Positions 25,173 to 34,560 of a stretch of 64,000 nucleotides of DNA are shown piece after piece. How positions within the stretch are numbered: position 1 is the first letter of the stretch; each line of letters starts with the position of its first letter. Position numbers and translations under genes: made by a program. Below the pieces are notes generated by a model, which did not search any database, was not told where the DNA came from, and saw only the letters and a list, made by a program, of their open reading frames with translations. Source of the DNA: JBBQUN01 sp963698395 (GTDB lineage Bacteria > Actinomycetota > Acidimicrobiia > Acidimicrobiales > SZUA-35); NCBI GenBank assembly GCA_963698395.1, contig CAVOQQ010000003.1, positions 620,001 to 684,000 of the forward strand, written 5' to 3'.

Positions 25173-25512
25173 CTCGCTGCCCCCTTTGCTCGACGCCGAA
25201 GGCGGCGTCAGGTGACCGGAACCTATGCCAGACGAGCTCACCAGAAAAACTGCCCGAGGCGATCGCCTGATGCCCAGCGGTTCTGTGCGTCATTCTCCTC
25301 GCCATTCCCGATCTGCCGCGTGGTACTTCCCGCTGGCGACGACTTCGACACACAGAACGCTCTCGCCGGTGACTCTGGCGCTCAGAACGCCGATGGGCCG
25401 GTGCGTTGGGCGCACAGAAGCGCCCGAGTGGGCGGGGCGCGTATCCGGCATTTCGCTTGCAACCGGTGCCGTTCCCGGCTTCCATCTCGGAGGGAATTGA
25501 AAGGAGCGAGCG
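25173..25512. other. 340-bp region upstream of the HNH gene
   Basis: No gene is supported here. The region carries four copies of a [CG]C[AT]CAGAA motif, described separately, and the ribosome-binding site AAAGGAG 7 nt before the HNH start. Confidence 0.5.
25281..25420. promoter_or_regulatory. Repeated CACAGAAC motifs upstream of the HNH gene
   Basis: CACAGAACGC at 25351, CTCAGAACGC at 25381 and CACAGAAGCGC at 25413 are spaced about 30 bp apart (three helical turns). An inverted copy TTCTGTGCG lies at 25281-25289. Such phased repeats suggest operator sites for an unknown regulator, but no promoter boxes are clear. Confidence 0.35.
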
Positions 25513-26013
25513 ATGTCCGTACTCGTGCTGAATGCGAGCTACGAACCCATCGGCGTCGTGAGTTGGCGGCGGGCGGTGGTCCTGATGGTGTCGGAGGTGG
25601 TCGACCTGACCGAGGCCGACGCCGACGGTCGCGTCATTCGCTCGGCCGGTGGGCTGGTCATCCAACGGCCGGCCGTCGTGCGGTGTCGCAGAATGGTGCC
25701 GGCATTGCGAAACCGGCCGGTTCCCTGGACCCGGGCGAACCTTCGTATCCGAGACCAGGGTGTGTGCCAGGTTGCCGGTTGCACCAAGCCCGGCAACTCG
25801 ATCGACCACCTCCAACCGGTCTCGAGGGGAGGCGAGGCATCGAGCTGGACCAACACCGCGCTCATGTGTGCCCGCATGAATCAGGCGAAGTCCGACCGGA
25901 CTCTCGCCGAGGTGGGCTGGACCCTGAAGAGCCAGCCTCGAGCACCGATGATCCGCGAGCTGCTGGCCAACAAGGTGGTCGACCACCCCGAATGGGGCCA
26001 GTGGGTCGCCTGA
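25513..26013 (+). CDS. HNH endonuclease
   Basis: A 166-residue protein of the widespread actinobacterial HNH family starting MSVLVLNASYEPIGVVSWRR. The nuclease part has two metal-binding cysteines in GVCQVAGC, the catalytic IDHLQPVSRGG and the conserved Asn in SSWTNTALMC ending with NQAKSDR. The second CxxC usually present is reduced to a single Cys in LMCARMN. Members are usually chromosomal and of unknown biological role. AAAGGAG precedes the ATG by 7 nt. Confidence 0.85.
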   Translation: MSVLVLNASYEPIGVVSWRRAVVLMVSEVVDLTEADADGRVIRSAGGLVIQRPAVVRCRRMVPALRNRPVPWTRANLRIRDQGVCQVAGCTKPGNSIDHLQPVSRGGEASSWTNTALMCARMNQAKSDRTLAEVGWTLKSQPRAPMIRELLANKVVDHPEWGQWVA

Positions 26014-26034
26014 CCCACCGGCTCATGTCCTGAG

Positions 26035-27522
<1,488 letters not shown>

Positions 27523-27532
27523 GGCTGGTTCC

Positions 27533-28945
27533 TTAGATGAGATAGGAGGAAAGACCTCGACGGACGAAGGCCCCGTCGCCGGGGCGACCGTGGTAGGCGC
27601 CCCCTTCGATCACGACCCGGCCACGAGACATCACGGTGTCGACCTTGCCGGTCAGTTCGAAGCCTTCATAAGCCGAGTAGTCGAGGTTCATGTGGTGAGT
27701 GTCGACGCTGATCGACCAGGTGGCGGTCGGGTCATAGAGCACGATGTCGGCATCGGACCCGGGTTGGATGACGCCCTTCTTCGGATACAGCCCGAACATG
27801 CGCGCCGGCGTGGTGGCGCACAACTCGACCCACCGAGCAAGGGTGATCTCACCAGCGACGACGCCCTGATGGATCAGGTCCATCCGGTGCTCGACCCCGC
27901 CGATGCCGTTGGGGATGAGCCGGAAGTCGTCGACACCCAGCGCCCGCTGATCCTTCATACAGAAGGGGCAATGATCGGTGGAGACGACCGCGAGATCGTT
28001 GGTCCGCAGGCCCTTCCAGAGGTCGGCGGCATGGGGCTCGTGCTTCGACCGCAGTGGCGTCGAGCAGACATAACCGGCACCGTCGAAGCCGGGCTTGCCG
28101 AGGTGATCTTCGAGCGTGAGGTACAGATAGTGCGGACAGGTCTCGGCGAACACATTGCCGCCGGCGTCGCGAGCGCGCGCCACCTCTTCGAGTGCCTCCG
28201 AGGCCGAGAGATGCACGATGTAGAGCGGGGCGGCACCGACCTTGGCCAGCTTGATGGCCCGGTAGGTCGCCTCGCTCTCGAGTTCGGCCCGACGGACGTA
28301 CCCGTGATTGATCGGCGCCGTCTCGCCGCGTTCGACCGCCTGTTCGGCCAGCACGTCGATGGCGATGCCGTTCTCGGCGTGCATCATGATGATCCCGCCA
28401 TTGCCCGACGCCTGCTGCATGGCTCGCAGTATCTGGCCGTCGTCGGAGTAGACCGACCCGGGATAGGCCATGTAGAGCTTGAAACTCGAGATGCCGTCGT
28501 CGACGAGGTCGTCCATCTCCTGCAAGGACGACGGGTTGACGTCGGCCAGCGCCATGTGGAAGCCGTAGTCGATCGCACAGGCGCCTTCGGCTCTTCCCAT
28601 CCACTCCTCGAGCCCCTCACGAAGGGATCGACCCCGCGACTGGGTTGCGAAGTCCACGATGGTGGTGGTGCCGCCCCAGGCCGCCGCGCGAGTCCCGGTC
28701 TCGAACGTGTCGGACGAGGTGGCGGTGGCGAGTGGGAGCTCCATGTGGGTGTGCACGTCGACGCCGCCGGGGATCACATACCTGCCACTGGCGTCGATGA
28801 CGCGCTCGGCGCCACGTTCGGCGGCGGCGGCCAGCTCCGAACCCGGCGACAGGACCGCAACGATGATCTCGCCGTCGACCAGCACCTCGCCGAGTGCGGC
28901 GCCGGTGGCACCGATCAGCAGTCCGCCTTTGATGAGAATGGTCAT
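27533..28945 (-). CDS. hydA: Dihydropyrimidinase (D-hydantoinase)
   Basis: A 470-residue zinc amidohydrolase opening dihydrouracil/dihydrothymine to N-carbamoyl-beta-amino acids. The metal site is IPGGVDVHTHMELP, the carboxylated lysine is in SSFKLYMAYPG, and later ligands are in MMHAENG, YIVHLSASEALE and VVSTDHCPF. It lies 18 nt after the aminotransferase gene and 10 nt before mmsA. The genes for dihydropyrimidine dehydrogenase and beta-ureidopropionase are not in this window. Confidence 0.92.
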   Translation of the reverse strand: MTILIKGGLLIGATGAALGEVLVDGEIIVAVLSPGSELAAAAERGAERVIDASGRYVIPGGVDVHTHMELPLATATSSDTFETGTRAAAWGGTTTIVDFATQSRGRSLREGLEEWMGRAEGACAIDYGFHMALADVNPSSLQEMDDLVDDGISSFKLYMAYPGSVYSDDGQILRAMQQASGNGGIIMMHAENGIAIDVLAEQAVERGETAPINHGYVRRAELESEATYRAIKLAKVGAAPLYIVHLSASEALEEVARARDAGGNVFAETCPHYLYLTLEDHLGKPGFDGAGYVCSTPLRSKHEPHAADLWKGLRTNDLAVVSTDHCPFCMKDQRALGVDDFRLIPNGIGGVEHRMDLIHQGVVAGEITLARWVELCATTPARMFGLYPKKGVIQPGSDADIVLYDPTATWSISVDTHHMNLDYSAYEGFELTGKVDTVMSRGRVVIEGGAYHGRPGDGAFVRRGLSSYLI

Positions 28946-28963
28946 GGACTGGTTGTAGTCGAT

Positions 28964-30268
28964 CTACTCGACACCGACGATGGCGGCACGAAGCGCTTCG
29001 AGTCCCTCGTCGATCTCGTCGGCGGTGACGTTGAGCATCGGCGCCATGCGGATCACGTTGCCGTAGAGGCCCCCCTTGCCCACCAGCAGATCCTGGCGCT
29101 TGGTCGCCTCGAGCACGGCGGTTGCCTGGCTGGGCGTCGGCTCCAAGGATTCGGGTGCGGCGGTCTCGAACGCCTGCATCAGACCCCGGCCCCGCACTTC
29201 GGCGATCCACGGGGTGCCGGCAGCGATGGCATCGAGACCGGCACGGAATCGATCCCCCATGACCTTGGCGTTGTGCTGCAGGTCGTTGTCGAGCACGTAG
29301 TCGATCGTTGCCAGCCCGGCCGCCGACACCAGGGGGTTCCCGCCGAACGTCGAGAAGTTGAGGACGTTGATGGTGTCCATGATCTCGGCCCGGGCGACGA
29401 CACCGGCCAGCGAGACACCGTTGCCGACGCCTTTGGCGAACGTGAGCATGTCGGGCACCACGTCGTGCGCCTGGTAGCCCCAGAAATGGTCGCCGGTTCG
29501 GCCCCATCCGGTCTGCACCTCGTCGCTGATGTAGAGAATGCCCCGGTTGTCGAGTTCCTTCTTCATCGCTCCGAAGAAGCCGTCGGGTGGGGTGGCGAAA
29601 CCGCCGACCCCCTGGATCGGCTCGGCGATCAGGCAGGCCACGTCGCCGGCCGAGGTCATGGTCAGCAATTGGGTGAGGTCGTCGACACCGGCTCGGGTGA
29701 AGGCCTCGTCGTCGAAGCCTCGGTAGGGACTGCGCAGCTGGTACGGGCCCTGCACGAAGGTGACCTGCAGACCCGACACGCTGGTGGACGACCAGGCGCT
29801 GTGCGACGTGATCGCTTGCGTGGTGAAGGAGCGGCCGTGATAGCTGTTGCGCATGGCCAGCACCTGGTTGGACTTGCGATAGCTCGTGGCCAGCAGGATG
29901 GCGGTGTCGTTGGCCTCGGTGCCCGACGGAGTGAGGAAGACCCGAGCGTCGGGGATGCCCGAGAGCTCGGCGATCTTCTCGGCCAGGGCGATCATCGGCT
30001 CCGAGAGGTACAGCGACGACGTGTGCATCACCTTGCCCGCTTGCGCCTGCACGGCAGCAGTGACCACCGGGTTGTTGTGGCCGATCATCGTGGTGAGCAC
30101 GCCGCCGAAAAAGTCGAGATAGCGATGATCGTTGCGATCCCAGACGTAGCTGCCCTCGCCGCGCTCGATCTCGATCGGCTCGGCGTAATACGGCTTGAGG
30201 AAGGACGGGAGGGCCCGCTGATATCGCTCGTACAGCGCAGCAGTGCCCGAGGGGGCGGTCTCGGTCAT
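28964..30268 (-). CDS. Class III aminotransferase, probably beta-alanine/omega-amino acid type
   Basis: A 434-residue PLP enzyme. YISDEVQTGWGRTGDHFWGY carries the PLP-binding Asp, and DMLTFAKGVGNGVSLAG the Schiff-base lysine. FLTPSGTEANDTAILLA is the phosphate-binding region. Operon context with dihydropyrimidinase and MmsA points to beta-alanine or beta-aminoisobutyrate transamination; AGT2-like substrates are possible. ATG 30268 has TACGGT 6 nt upstream (30280-30275), so the operon mRNA is probably leaderless. Confidence 0.88.
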   Translation of the reverse strand: MTETAPSGTAALYERYQRALPSFLKPYYAEPIEIERGEGSYVWDRNDHRYLDFFGGVLTTMIGHNNPVVTAAVQAQAGKVMHTSSLYLSEPMIALAEKIAELSGIPDARVFLTPSGTEANDTAILLATSYRKSNQVLAMRNSYHGRSFTTQAITSHSAWSSTSVSGLQVTFVQGPYQLRSPYRGFDDEAFTRAGVDDLTQLLTMTSAGDVACLIAEPIQGVGGFATPPDGFFGAMKKELDNRGILYISDEVQTGWGRTGDHFWGYQAHDVVPDMLTFAKGVGNGVSLAGVVARAEIMDTINVLNFSTFGGNPLVSAAGLATIDYVLDNDLQHNAKVMGDRFRAGLDAIAAGTPWIAEVRGRGLMQAFETAAPESLEPTPSQATAVLEATKRQDLLVGKGGLYGNVIRMAPMLNVTADEIDEGLEALRAAIVGVE

Positions 30269-30274
30269 GGGCTG

Positions 30275-30327
30275 ACCGTATGGTGTGTCGAGTTCCGATA
30301 CAAGAAGGTCTTTGTTGTACACAAAAG
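30275..30327. promoter_or_regulatory. Pyrimidine-catabolism operon promoter and candidate MocR operator
   Basis: On the minus strand TACGGT (30280-30275) is the -10 box of the aminotransferase-hydA-mmsA operon. An imperfect palindrome CTTTGTTGTACACAAAAG at 30310-30327 (7 of 9 positions paired) is a plausible binding site for the divergent MocR regulator. It lies 30 bp upstream of that -10, where a -35 or activator site would be. Confidence 0.5.
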
Positions 30328-31655
30328 TTCTCGAGCCGTTCGATCGAGCGCTCGGATCCGGGCGCGATGCCATCAGCATTGCCCGAGCCATGGGTTCGCT
30401 CGTCACGATGGGTGTGCTGGCGCCGGGTGACAAGCTGCCGCCGATTCGCACCGTTGCCGCCGCCATCGGTGTGAGCACGTCGACGGTGGCCGACGCCTGG
30501 TCGATCATGCGGGATCACGGATTGATCGTGACCGACCGACGGCGTGGCACCACCGTGCGACCATCGACCGGCCATGGCCGCCGGCGTTGGTGGCGGGTGC
30601 CGATGCCGCCGGGAACGCTCGAGCTCGATCTCAGTACCGGCACGCCCGACCCGCGACTGCTCCCCCGGATCGAGCCGATCCTTGCGAAGATCCACACCGA
30701 TCTGGAGGTCACGTCGTATCTCGAACCGCCCATGCTGCCGGATCTCGGCGACGAGCTGCGAGGACGCTGGCCCTACGAGCCGTCAGGCTTGGCGGTCATC
30801 GACGGCGCGAACGACGGACTCGACCGGATCATCCGCTCGACCATCCGACTGGGTGACGTGGTCGTCGTCGAGGACCCCACGTACCCACTGCTGCTCGATC
30901 TGCTCGACGTGGCGGGGGCGGAGATCGTCGGTATCGGACTCGACGCGTCCGGCCCGAGGCTCGATGAGCTGACCGACGCCCTCCGCCGCCGTCCCCGCGC
31001 CCTCGTCCTCCAGACCAGCGCGCACAACCCGACGGGCATCACGCTGACCGACGAGCGAGCGTCAGACATCGCCGACCTGATCGAGGGCAGCGACACCATC
31101 GTGATCGAAGACGATCACGCCGGAGCCACAGGCGATCAGCCGGCAACCAGCCTGGGCAGTCGGCTCCCCGAGCAGGTGTTCCGCATCCACAGCTTCTCCA
31201 AGACCTACGGCCCCGACCTCCGCATTGCAGCCCTGTCCGGACCGGCCGCCGGTGTTGCCGAGATCGAGCAGCGTCGTCAACTGGGCCCCGGATGGACGAG
31301 CCGACTCACGCAGCGGATCCTGCTCGAGATGCTTCGCTCCTCCGAGGTCGACGATCAGATCGCCACCGCCACCGAGGCCTACCGATCACGCCGCAGCCAG
31401 CTGATCTCGGGACTCCGAAGTCACGGCATCGACCTCGCCGACGGTGCCGGACTCAACGTGTGGGTGCCGGTCGCCCACGAACACATGACGACCGTCGGGC
31501 TGGCGGCCCAGGGCATCGGGGTGGCGCCGGGCGAACCCTTCCGGGTGCATGAGGCCGCTCAGTTCGTTCGAGTGACGGCGGCGAACATCCGCGATGATGT
31601 CGGTTCGGTGGCGGAGCGCATCGCTGCCGCGGCTGCCTCACCAACCGGACTCTGA
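30285..31655 (+). CDS. MocR/PdxR-type GntR regulator with aminotransferase-like domain
   Basis: A chimeric regulator of up to 456 residues. The GntR winged helix is at residues ~30-90 (GVLAPGDKLPPIRTVAAAIG, STVADAWSIMRDHGLIVTDR). The rest is a fold-type I aminotransferase domain with QTSAHNPTGITLTDERAS and the PLP lysine in IHSFSKTYGPDLRIAALSG. It is divergent from the beta-alanine/pyrimidine catabolic operon, whose aldimine-forming substrate is a likely effector with PLP. The start is uncertain: GTG 30285 is the longest, but TTG codons at 30312 and 30315 are possible. Confidence 0.85.
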   Translation: MSSSDTRRSLLYTKVLEPFDRALGSGRDAISIARAMGSLVTMGVLAPGDKLPPIRTVAAAIGVSTSTVADAWSIMRDHGLIVTDRRRGTTVRPSTGHGRRRWWRVPMPPGTLELDLSTGTPDPRLLPRIEPILAKIHTDLEVTSYLEPPMLPDLGDELRGRWPYEPSGLAVIDGANDGLDRIIRSTIRLGDVVVVEDPTYPLLLDLLDVAGAEIVGIGLDASGPRLDELTDALRRRPRALVLQTSAHNPTGITLTDERASDIADLIEGSDTIVIEDDHAGATGDQPATSLGSRLPEQVFRIHSFSKTYGPDLRIAALSGPAAGVAEIEQRRQLGPGWTSRLTQRILLEMLRSSEVDDQIATATEAYRSRRSQLISGLRSHGIDLADGAGLNVWVPVAHEHMTTVGLAAQGIGVAPGEPFRVHEAAQFVRVTAANIRDDVGSVAERIAAAAASPTGL

Positions 31656-31676
31656 CCCGGAGCCGATGCCGGCTGA

Positions 31677-31691
31677 GACCGCTCGGCGGTC
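31677..31691. terminator. Short hairpin between convergent genes
   Basis: GACCGC-TCG-GCGGTC sits between the stops of the MocR gene and the secreted-protein gene. It has no T-run, so at best a weak bidirectional terminator. Confidence 0.35.
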
Positions 31692-31703
31692 AGCTCTCGG
31701 TGT

Positions 31704-32513
31704 TCAGCTCTCCACCGTGAGCGTGAACGAGAACTTCTCGCTCTTCGTCTTCGGCTTCGAGCCGCTCGACGTTCCGTCGAGATAGGTGACGATCATCTTC
31801 ATGTCGTAGACACCGGGCTCGATGAGATCCGGATCGAACCAGATGCGGGCGACATCGCTCTCCTGGGCATGCAGACGGTCATCGTGGTGAAGGCTCGTGA
31901 AGTCGCCCTGGGGGTAGTAGAGATCGAGGTCACCATCGAGTTCGATGGCGATGCCCTCGGTCATCGGGGCCAAACCGAGCAAGTCGATCTCGACCCAGTT
32001 GCCCCTGGGGTCGTCGACACCGGCGGGGCCCGCCTTGACGGCTGCCGAATCGGTCAGGACCGAGAACCTGTCACCTTTGAACTTCTCCGCCCGGACATCG
32101 AGTCCGCCGGGATAGAAGCGGAAGGTCTCGCCATCGTGTTCCCACTCGGCGACGAGCTGGAGGAAGAACGACGACGCTGCGTTGTCATCGACCTTCAGGA
32201 GAAAGGCGATGCTGTCGATCTCACCGGCCGACAGGTTGGCGTCGTTGGTGAGCGCAGCCGACGCGCGATCGGCGGCGTATTCCACTTCGACCCCGTTGGT
32301 CCACTCGTTGACGATGACCCGGAAGTTCTCCATCTCGGTCGGTGCCGTCCAGTTCACCGACACCCAGCTCTCGCTGCCCTTCATCACGTTGACGTTGTTC
32401 GAACCGACGATCGATGGCTGACTGGTCGACTGAGCCGAGGCCGGTGCTGCGGGCAACACGGCGGTGAGGGCAACGGCGGTGGTGGCAAGGGCGAGGAGGC
32501 GGCGAGACTTCAT
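31704..32513 (-). CDS. Secreted protein of unknown function
   Basis: A 269-residue protein with an export signal (MKSRRLLALATTAVALTAVL then PAAPASAQ, cleavage after ASA). The mature part is rich in beta-strand patterns (VSVNWTAPTEMENFRVIVNE; YDMKMIVTYLDGTSSGSKPK) without cysteines or catalytic motifs, suggesting Ig-like or jelly-roll modules. GGAGAGGC lies just upstream of the ATG. No family was recognised and it is not in an evident operon. Confidence 0.72.
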   Translation of the reverse strand: MKSRRLLALATTAVALTAVLPAAPASAQSTSQPSIVGSNNVNVMKGSESWVSVNWTAPTEMENFRVIVNEWTNGVEVEYAADRASAALTNDANLSAGEIDSIAFLLKVDDNAASSFFLQLVAEWEHDGETFRFYPGGLDVRAEKFKGDRFSVLTDSAAVKAGPAGVDDPRGNWVEIDLLGLAPMTEGIAIELDGDLDLYYPQGDFTSLHHDDRLHAQESDVARIWFDPDLIEPGVYDMKMIVTYLDGTSSGSKPKTKSEKFSFTLTVES

Positions 32514-32726
32514 GCCTCTCCATCGACGCCCTGATTGGCGTGCTTGAAGGGTGAACGAACCTGCTCATGTGAGTCGTTCAGCCCAAATTCGGGCCAGTTT
32601 CGACGGTTTCACGCCCGGTATGAGTGTTTTGGGCCGATCGAGCGAATTCGTCGGATTTCTTCGAACTCTCGAGTGATCGTCGTCTTCAAACGGCTCAGGC
32701 GGTGGCAACGGCGCGAGTGGAAATGG

Positions 32727-32746
32727 TTGCCATCGCTAATTAGCAT
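32727..32746 (+). promoter_or_regulatory. marR promoter with palindromic operator
   Basis: The perfect palindrome GCTAATTAGC (32735-32744) overlaps TAGCAT (32741-32746), which is 9 nt before the marR ATG. A wider inverted pair GGCAAC...GTTGCC flanks it on the left. The arrangement fits autorepression by the MarR protein encoded next. Confidence 0.55.
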
Positions 32747-32755
32747 CCACAACCA

Positions 32756-33208
32756 ATGACTTCCACCACCTCGATCGACGCCGAGACCGTCGCCCGACTT
32801 CGTCTGGCCATGGCTCGTCTCGCCAGACGCCAGCGGCAGGCCGCATCGACCGGGCTCACACCGAGCCAGCAGTCGGCCCTGTCGATGATCGATGTCCACG
32901 GTCCGATCTCGCTCGGTGAGCTGGCCGAACTCGAGCAGGTGGCTCGCCCGACGATCACCCGCATCGCAGCCAAGCTCGAGGAACAGGGGCTCGTCGACCG
33001 TCTCATCGACACCGATGATCGACGATTCGCTCGCGTCGCCATCACGTCGTCTGGACACGAGCGGTTGGAGGAGACCCGGCATCGGCGAAATCGCTGGCTG
33101 ACCGAGCGGATCGAGACGCTTGCCGCCGACGACATCGCCGCCATCCTGGCCGTGGTCGAGCCGCTCGAGCGGCTTCTCGCCGTCGAACGCGCCGGACCTG
33201 CAGCATGA
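32756..33208 (+). CDS. MarR-family transcriptional regulator
   Basis: A 150-residue winged-helix regulator. The recognition region is ISLGELAELEQVARPTITRI and the wing LVDRLIDTDDRRFARVAITS, with the DxRxxxxxLT-like pattern of MarR. It overlaps the following MFS transporter gene by 4 nt, so it most likely represses its own efflux operon, responding to the exported compound. Confidence 0.88.
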   Translation: MTSTTSIDAETVARLRLAMARLARRQRQAASTGLTPSQQSALSMIDVHGPISLGELAELEQVARPTITRIAAKLEEQGLVDRLIDTDDRRFARVAITSSGHERLEETRHRRNRWLTERIETLAADDIAAILAVVEPLERLLAVERAGPAA

Positions 33209-34473
33209 GCGGGCTTCGCAACGCAGCGGGTGAAACCTTCCGCTCCCTGAAGGTCCGCAACTTCCGGCTGTTCTTCCTCGGCCAGCTCACCAGCCAGGCA
33301 GGCACCTGGATGCAGTCGGTCGCACTGATCTGGGTGGTGCTCCGTCTGACCGATGACGGCTTCGCCCTCGGGCTCGCCACCGCCGCCCAGTTCATGCCGG
33401 TGCTCGTGCTCGGCGCCTGGGGCGGTGTGATCGCCGACCGAGTCGATCGCCACCGGTTCATGATCATCACGCAGGTTGCGTTCACGATCGTCGGCGGCGG
33501 CTTCGCTGTGCTGATGGTGCTCGACCAGCTCACGATGCCCTTCATCTACGGCCTGTCGCTGCTCTACGGCATCATCACGGCAGTCGACAACCCCACCCGC
33601 CGCACCCTCGTGGTCGACCTCGTGTCCCTCGACGACGTGCCGAATGCGGTCGCGCTCAACTCGGCCATGATGACCGGGTCTCGAGTCGTCGGGCCGTCCA
33701 TCGCCGGACTCCTCATCACCACCGTCGGTGTCGAGTGGTGCTTCATCGTCAACACCGCCACGTATTTCGCAGTGATCGGCGCGCTCCTCATGATGCGGCG
33801 GAACGAGATCCGCGAAGCGCCTCGTACCGCACGGGCCAAGGGTCAACTGGTCGAAGGGTTGCGGTACGTGTGGTCCGAAACCCAGCTCCGCCATTCGATC
33901 ATGCTCCTCGCCGTGGTCGGCACCCTCGCCTTCGAGTTCCAGGTCACGCTGCCACTGCTCGCCGAGCGCACACTCGACGAGGGGGCGGGCGGGTTCACAC
34001 TCCTCTATTCCGCGATGAGTCTCGGTTCGGTGGCCGGCGCGCTCACCATGGCCCGGCGCAAGACGGTCGATGTCGGCTTCCTCGTGAAATCTGCGTGGGG
34101 GCTTGCCCTGGCGATGTCGGTGTTGTCGATCGCACCGACGCTCTGGCTCGCCGTCATCGCCGTGATTCCCGTCGGGGCGGCCACGATCTTCATGGTCTCG
34201 GGCGCCAACTCTCTCGTGCAGCTCCAGGCCGATCCTCGCATGCGCGGCCGAGCACTGGCCCTCACCACCGTGGTGTTCCTGGGTTCCACACCGATCGGCG
34301 GACCGATTGCGGGCTACGTCTCCGAACAACTCGGTGCACCCGCCGGTCTCCTGATGGGCGCGATCGCCACCGCCGGTGCCGCCCTCTGGGTCGGCCGGCA
34401 CCGCAACGAGGGTATGAAGACGATCGGCGAATCGAGCCCCGCCACCGAAGGGCCGGCGCTGACCAAAGCCTGA
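33205..34473 (+). CDS. MFS transporter, EntS/MFS_3-like exporter
   Basis: A 422-residue membrane protein with about 11-12 hydrophobic helices. The N-terminus SLKVRNFRLFFLGQLTSQAG and WGGVIADRVDRHRFMIITQ (loop 2-3 motif) are characteristic of the MFS_3 (enterobactin exporter-like) group. It is co-translated with the MarR gene, so drug or siderophore efflux under MarR control is the likely role; the substrate cannot be read from sequence. Confidence 0.87.
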   Translation: MSGLRNAAGETFRSLKVRNFRLFFLGQLTSQAGTWMQSVALIWVVLRLTDDGFALGLATAAQFMPVLVLGAWGGVIADRVDRHRFMIITQVAFTIVGGGFAVLMVLDQLTMPFIYGLSLLYGIITAVDNPTRRTLVVDLVSLDDVPNAVALNSAMMTGSRVVGPSIAGLLITTVGVEWCFIVNTATYFAVIGALLMMRRNEIREAPRTARAKGQLVEGLRYVWSETQLRHSIMLLAVVGTLAFEFQVTLPLLAERTLDEGAGGFTLLYSAMSLGSVAGALTMARRKTVDVGFLVKSAWGLALAMSVLSIAPTLWLAVIAVIPVGAATIFMVSGANSLVQLQADPRMRGRALALTTVVFLGSTPIGGPIAGYVSEQLGAPAGLLMGAIATAGAALWVGRHRNEGMKTIGESSPATEGPALTKA

Positions 34474-34560
34474 AGGACACCGGCTCGACGGCTGGGCACC
34501 CGGCGCTTTGGTACGTCGGCGCTCGGCTGAGTAGCGTCGGACAACGCCAAGGGGGAACAC

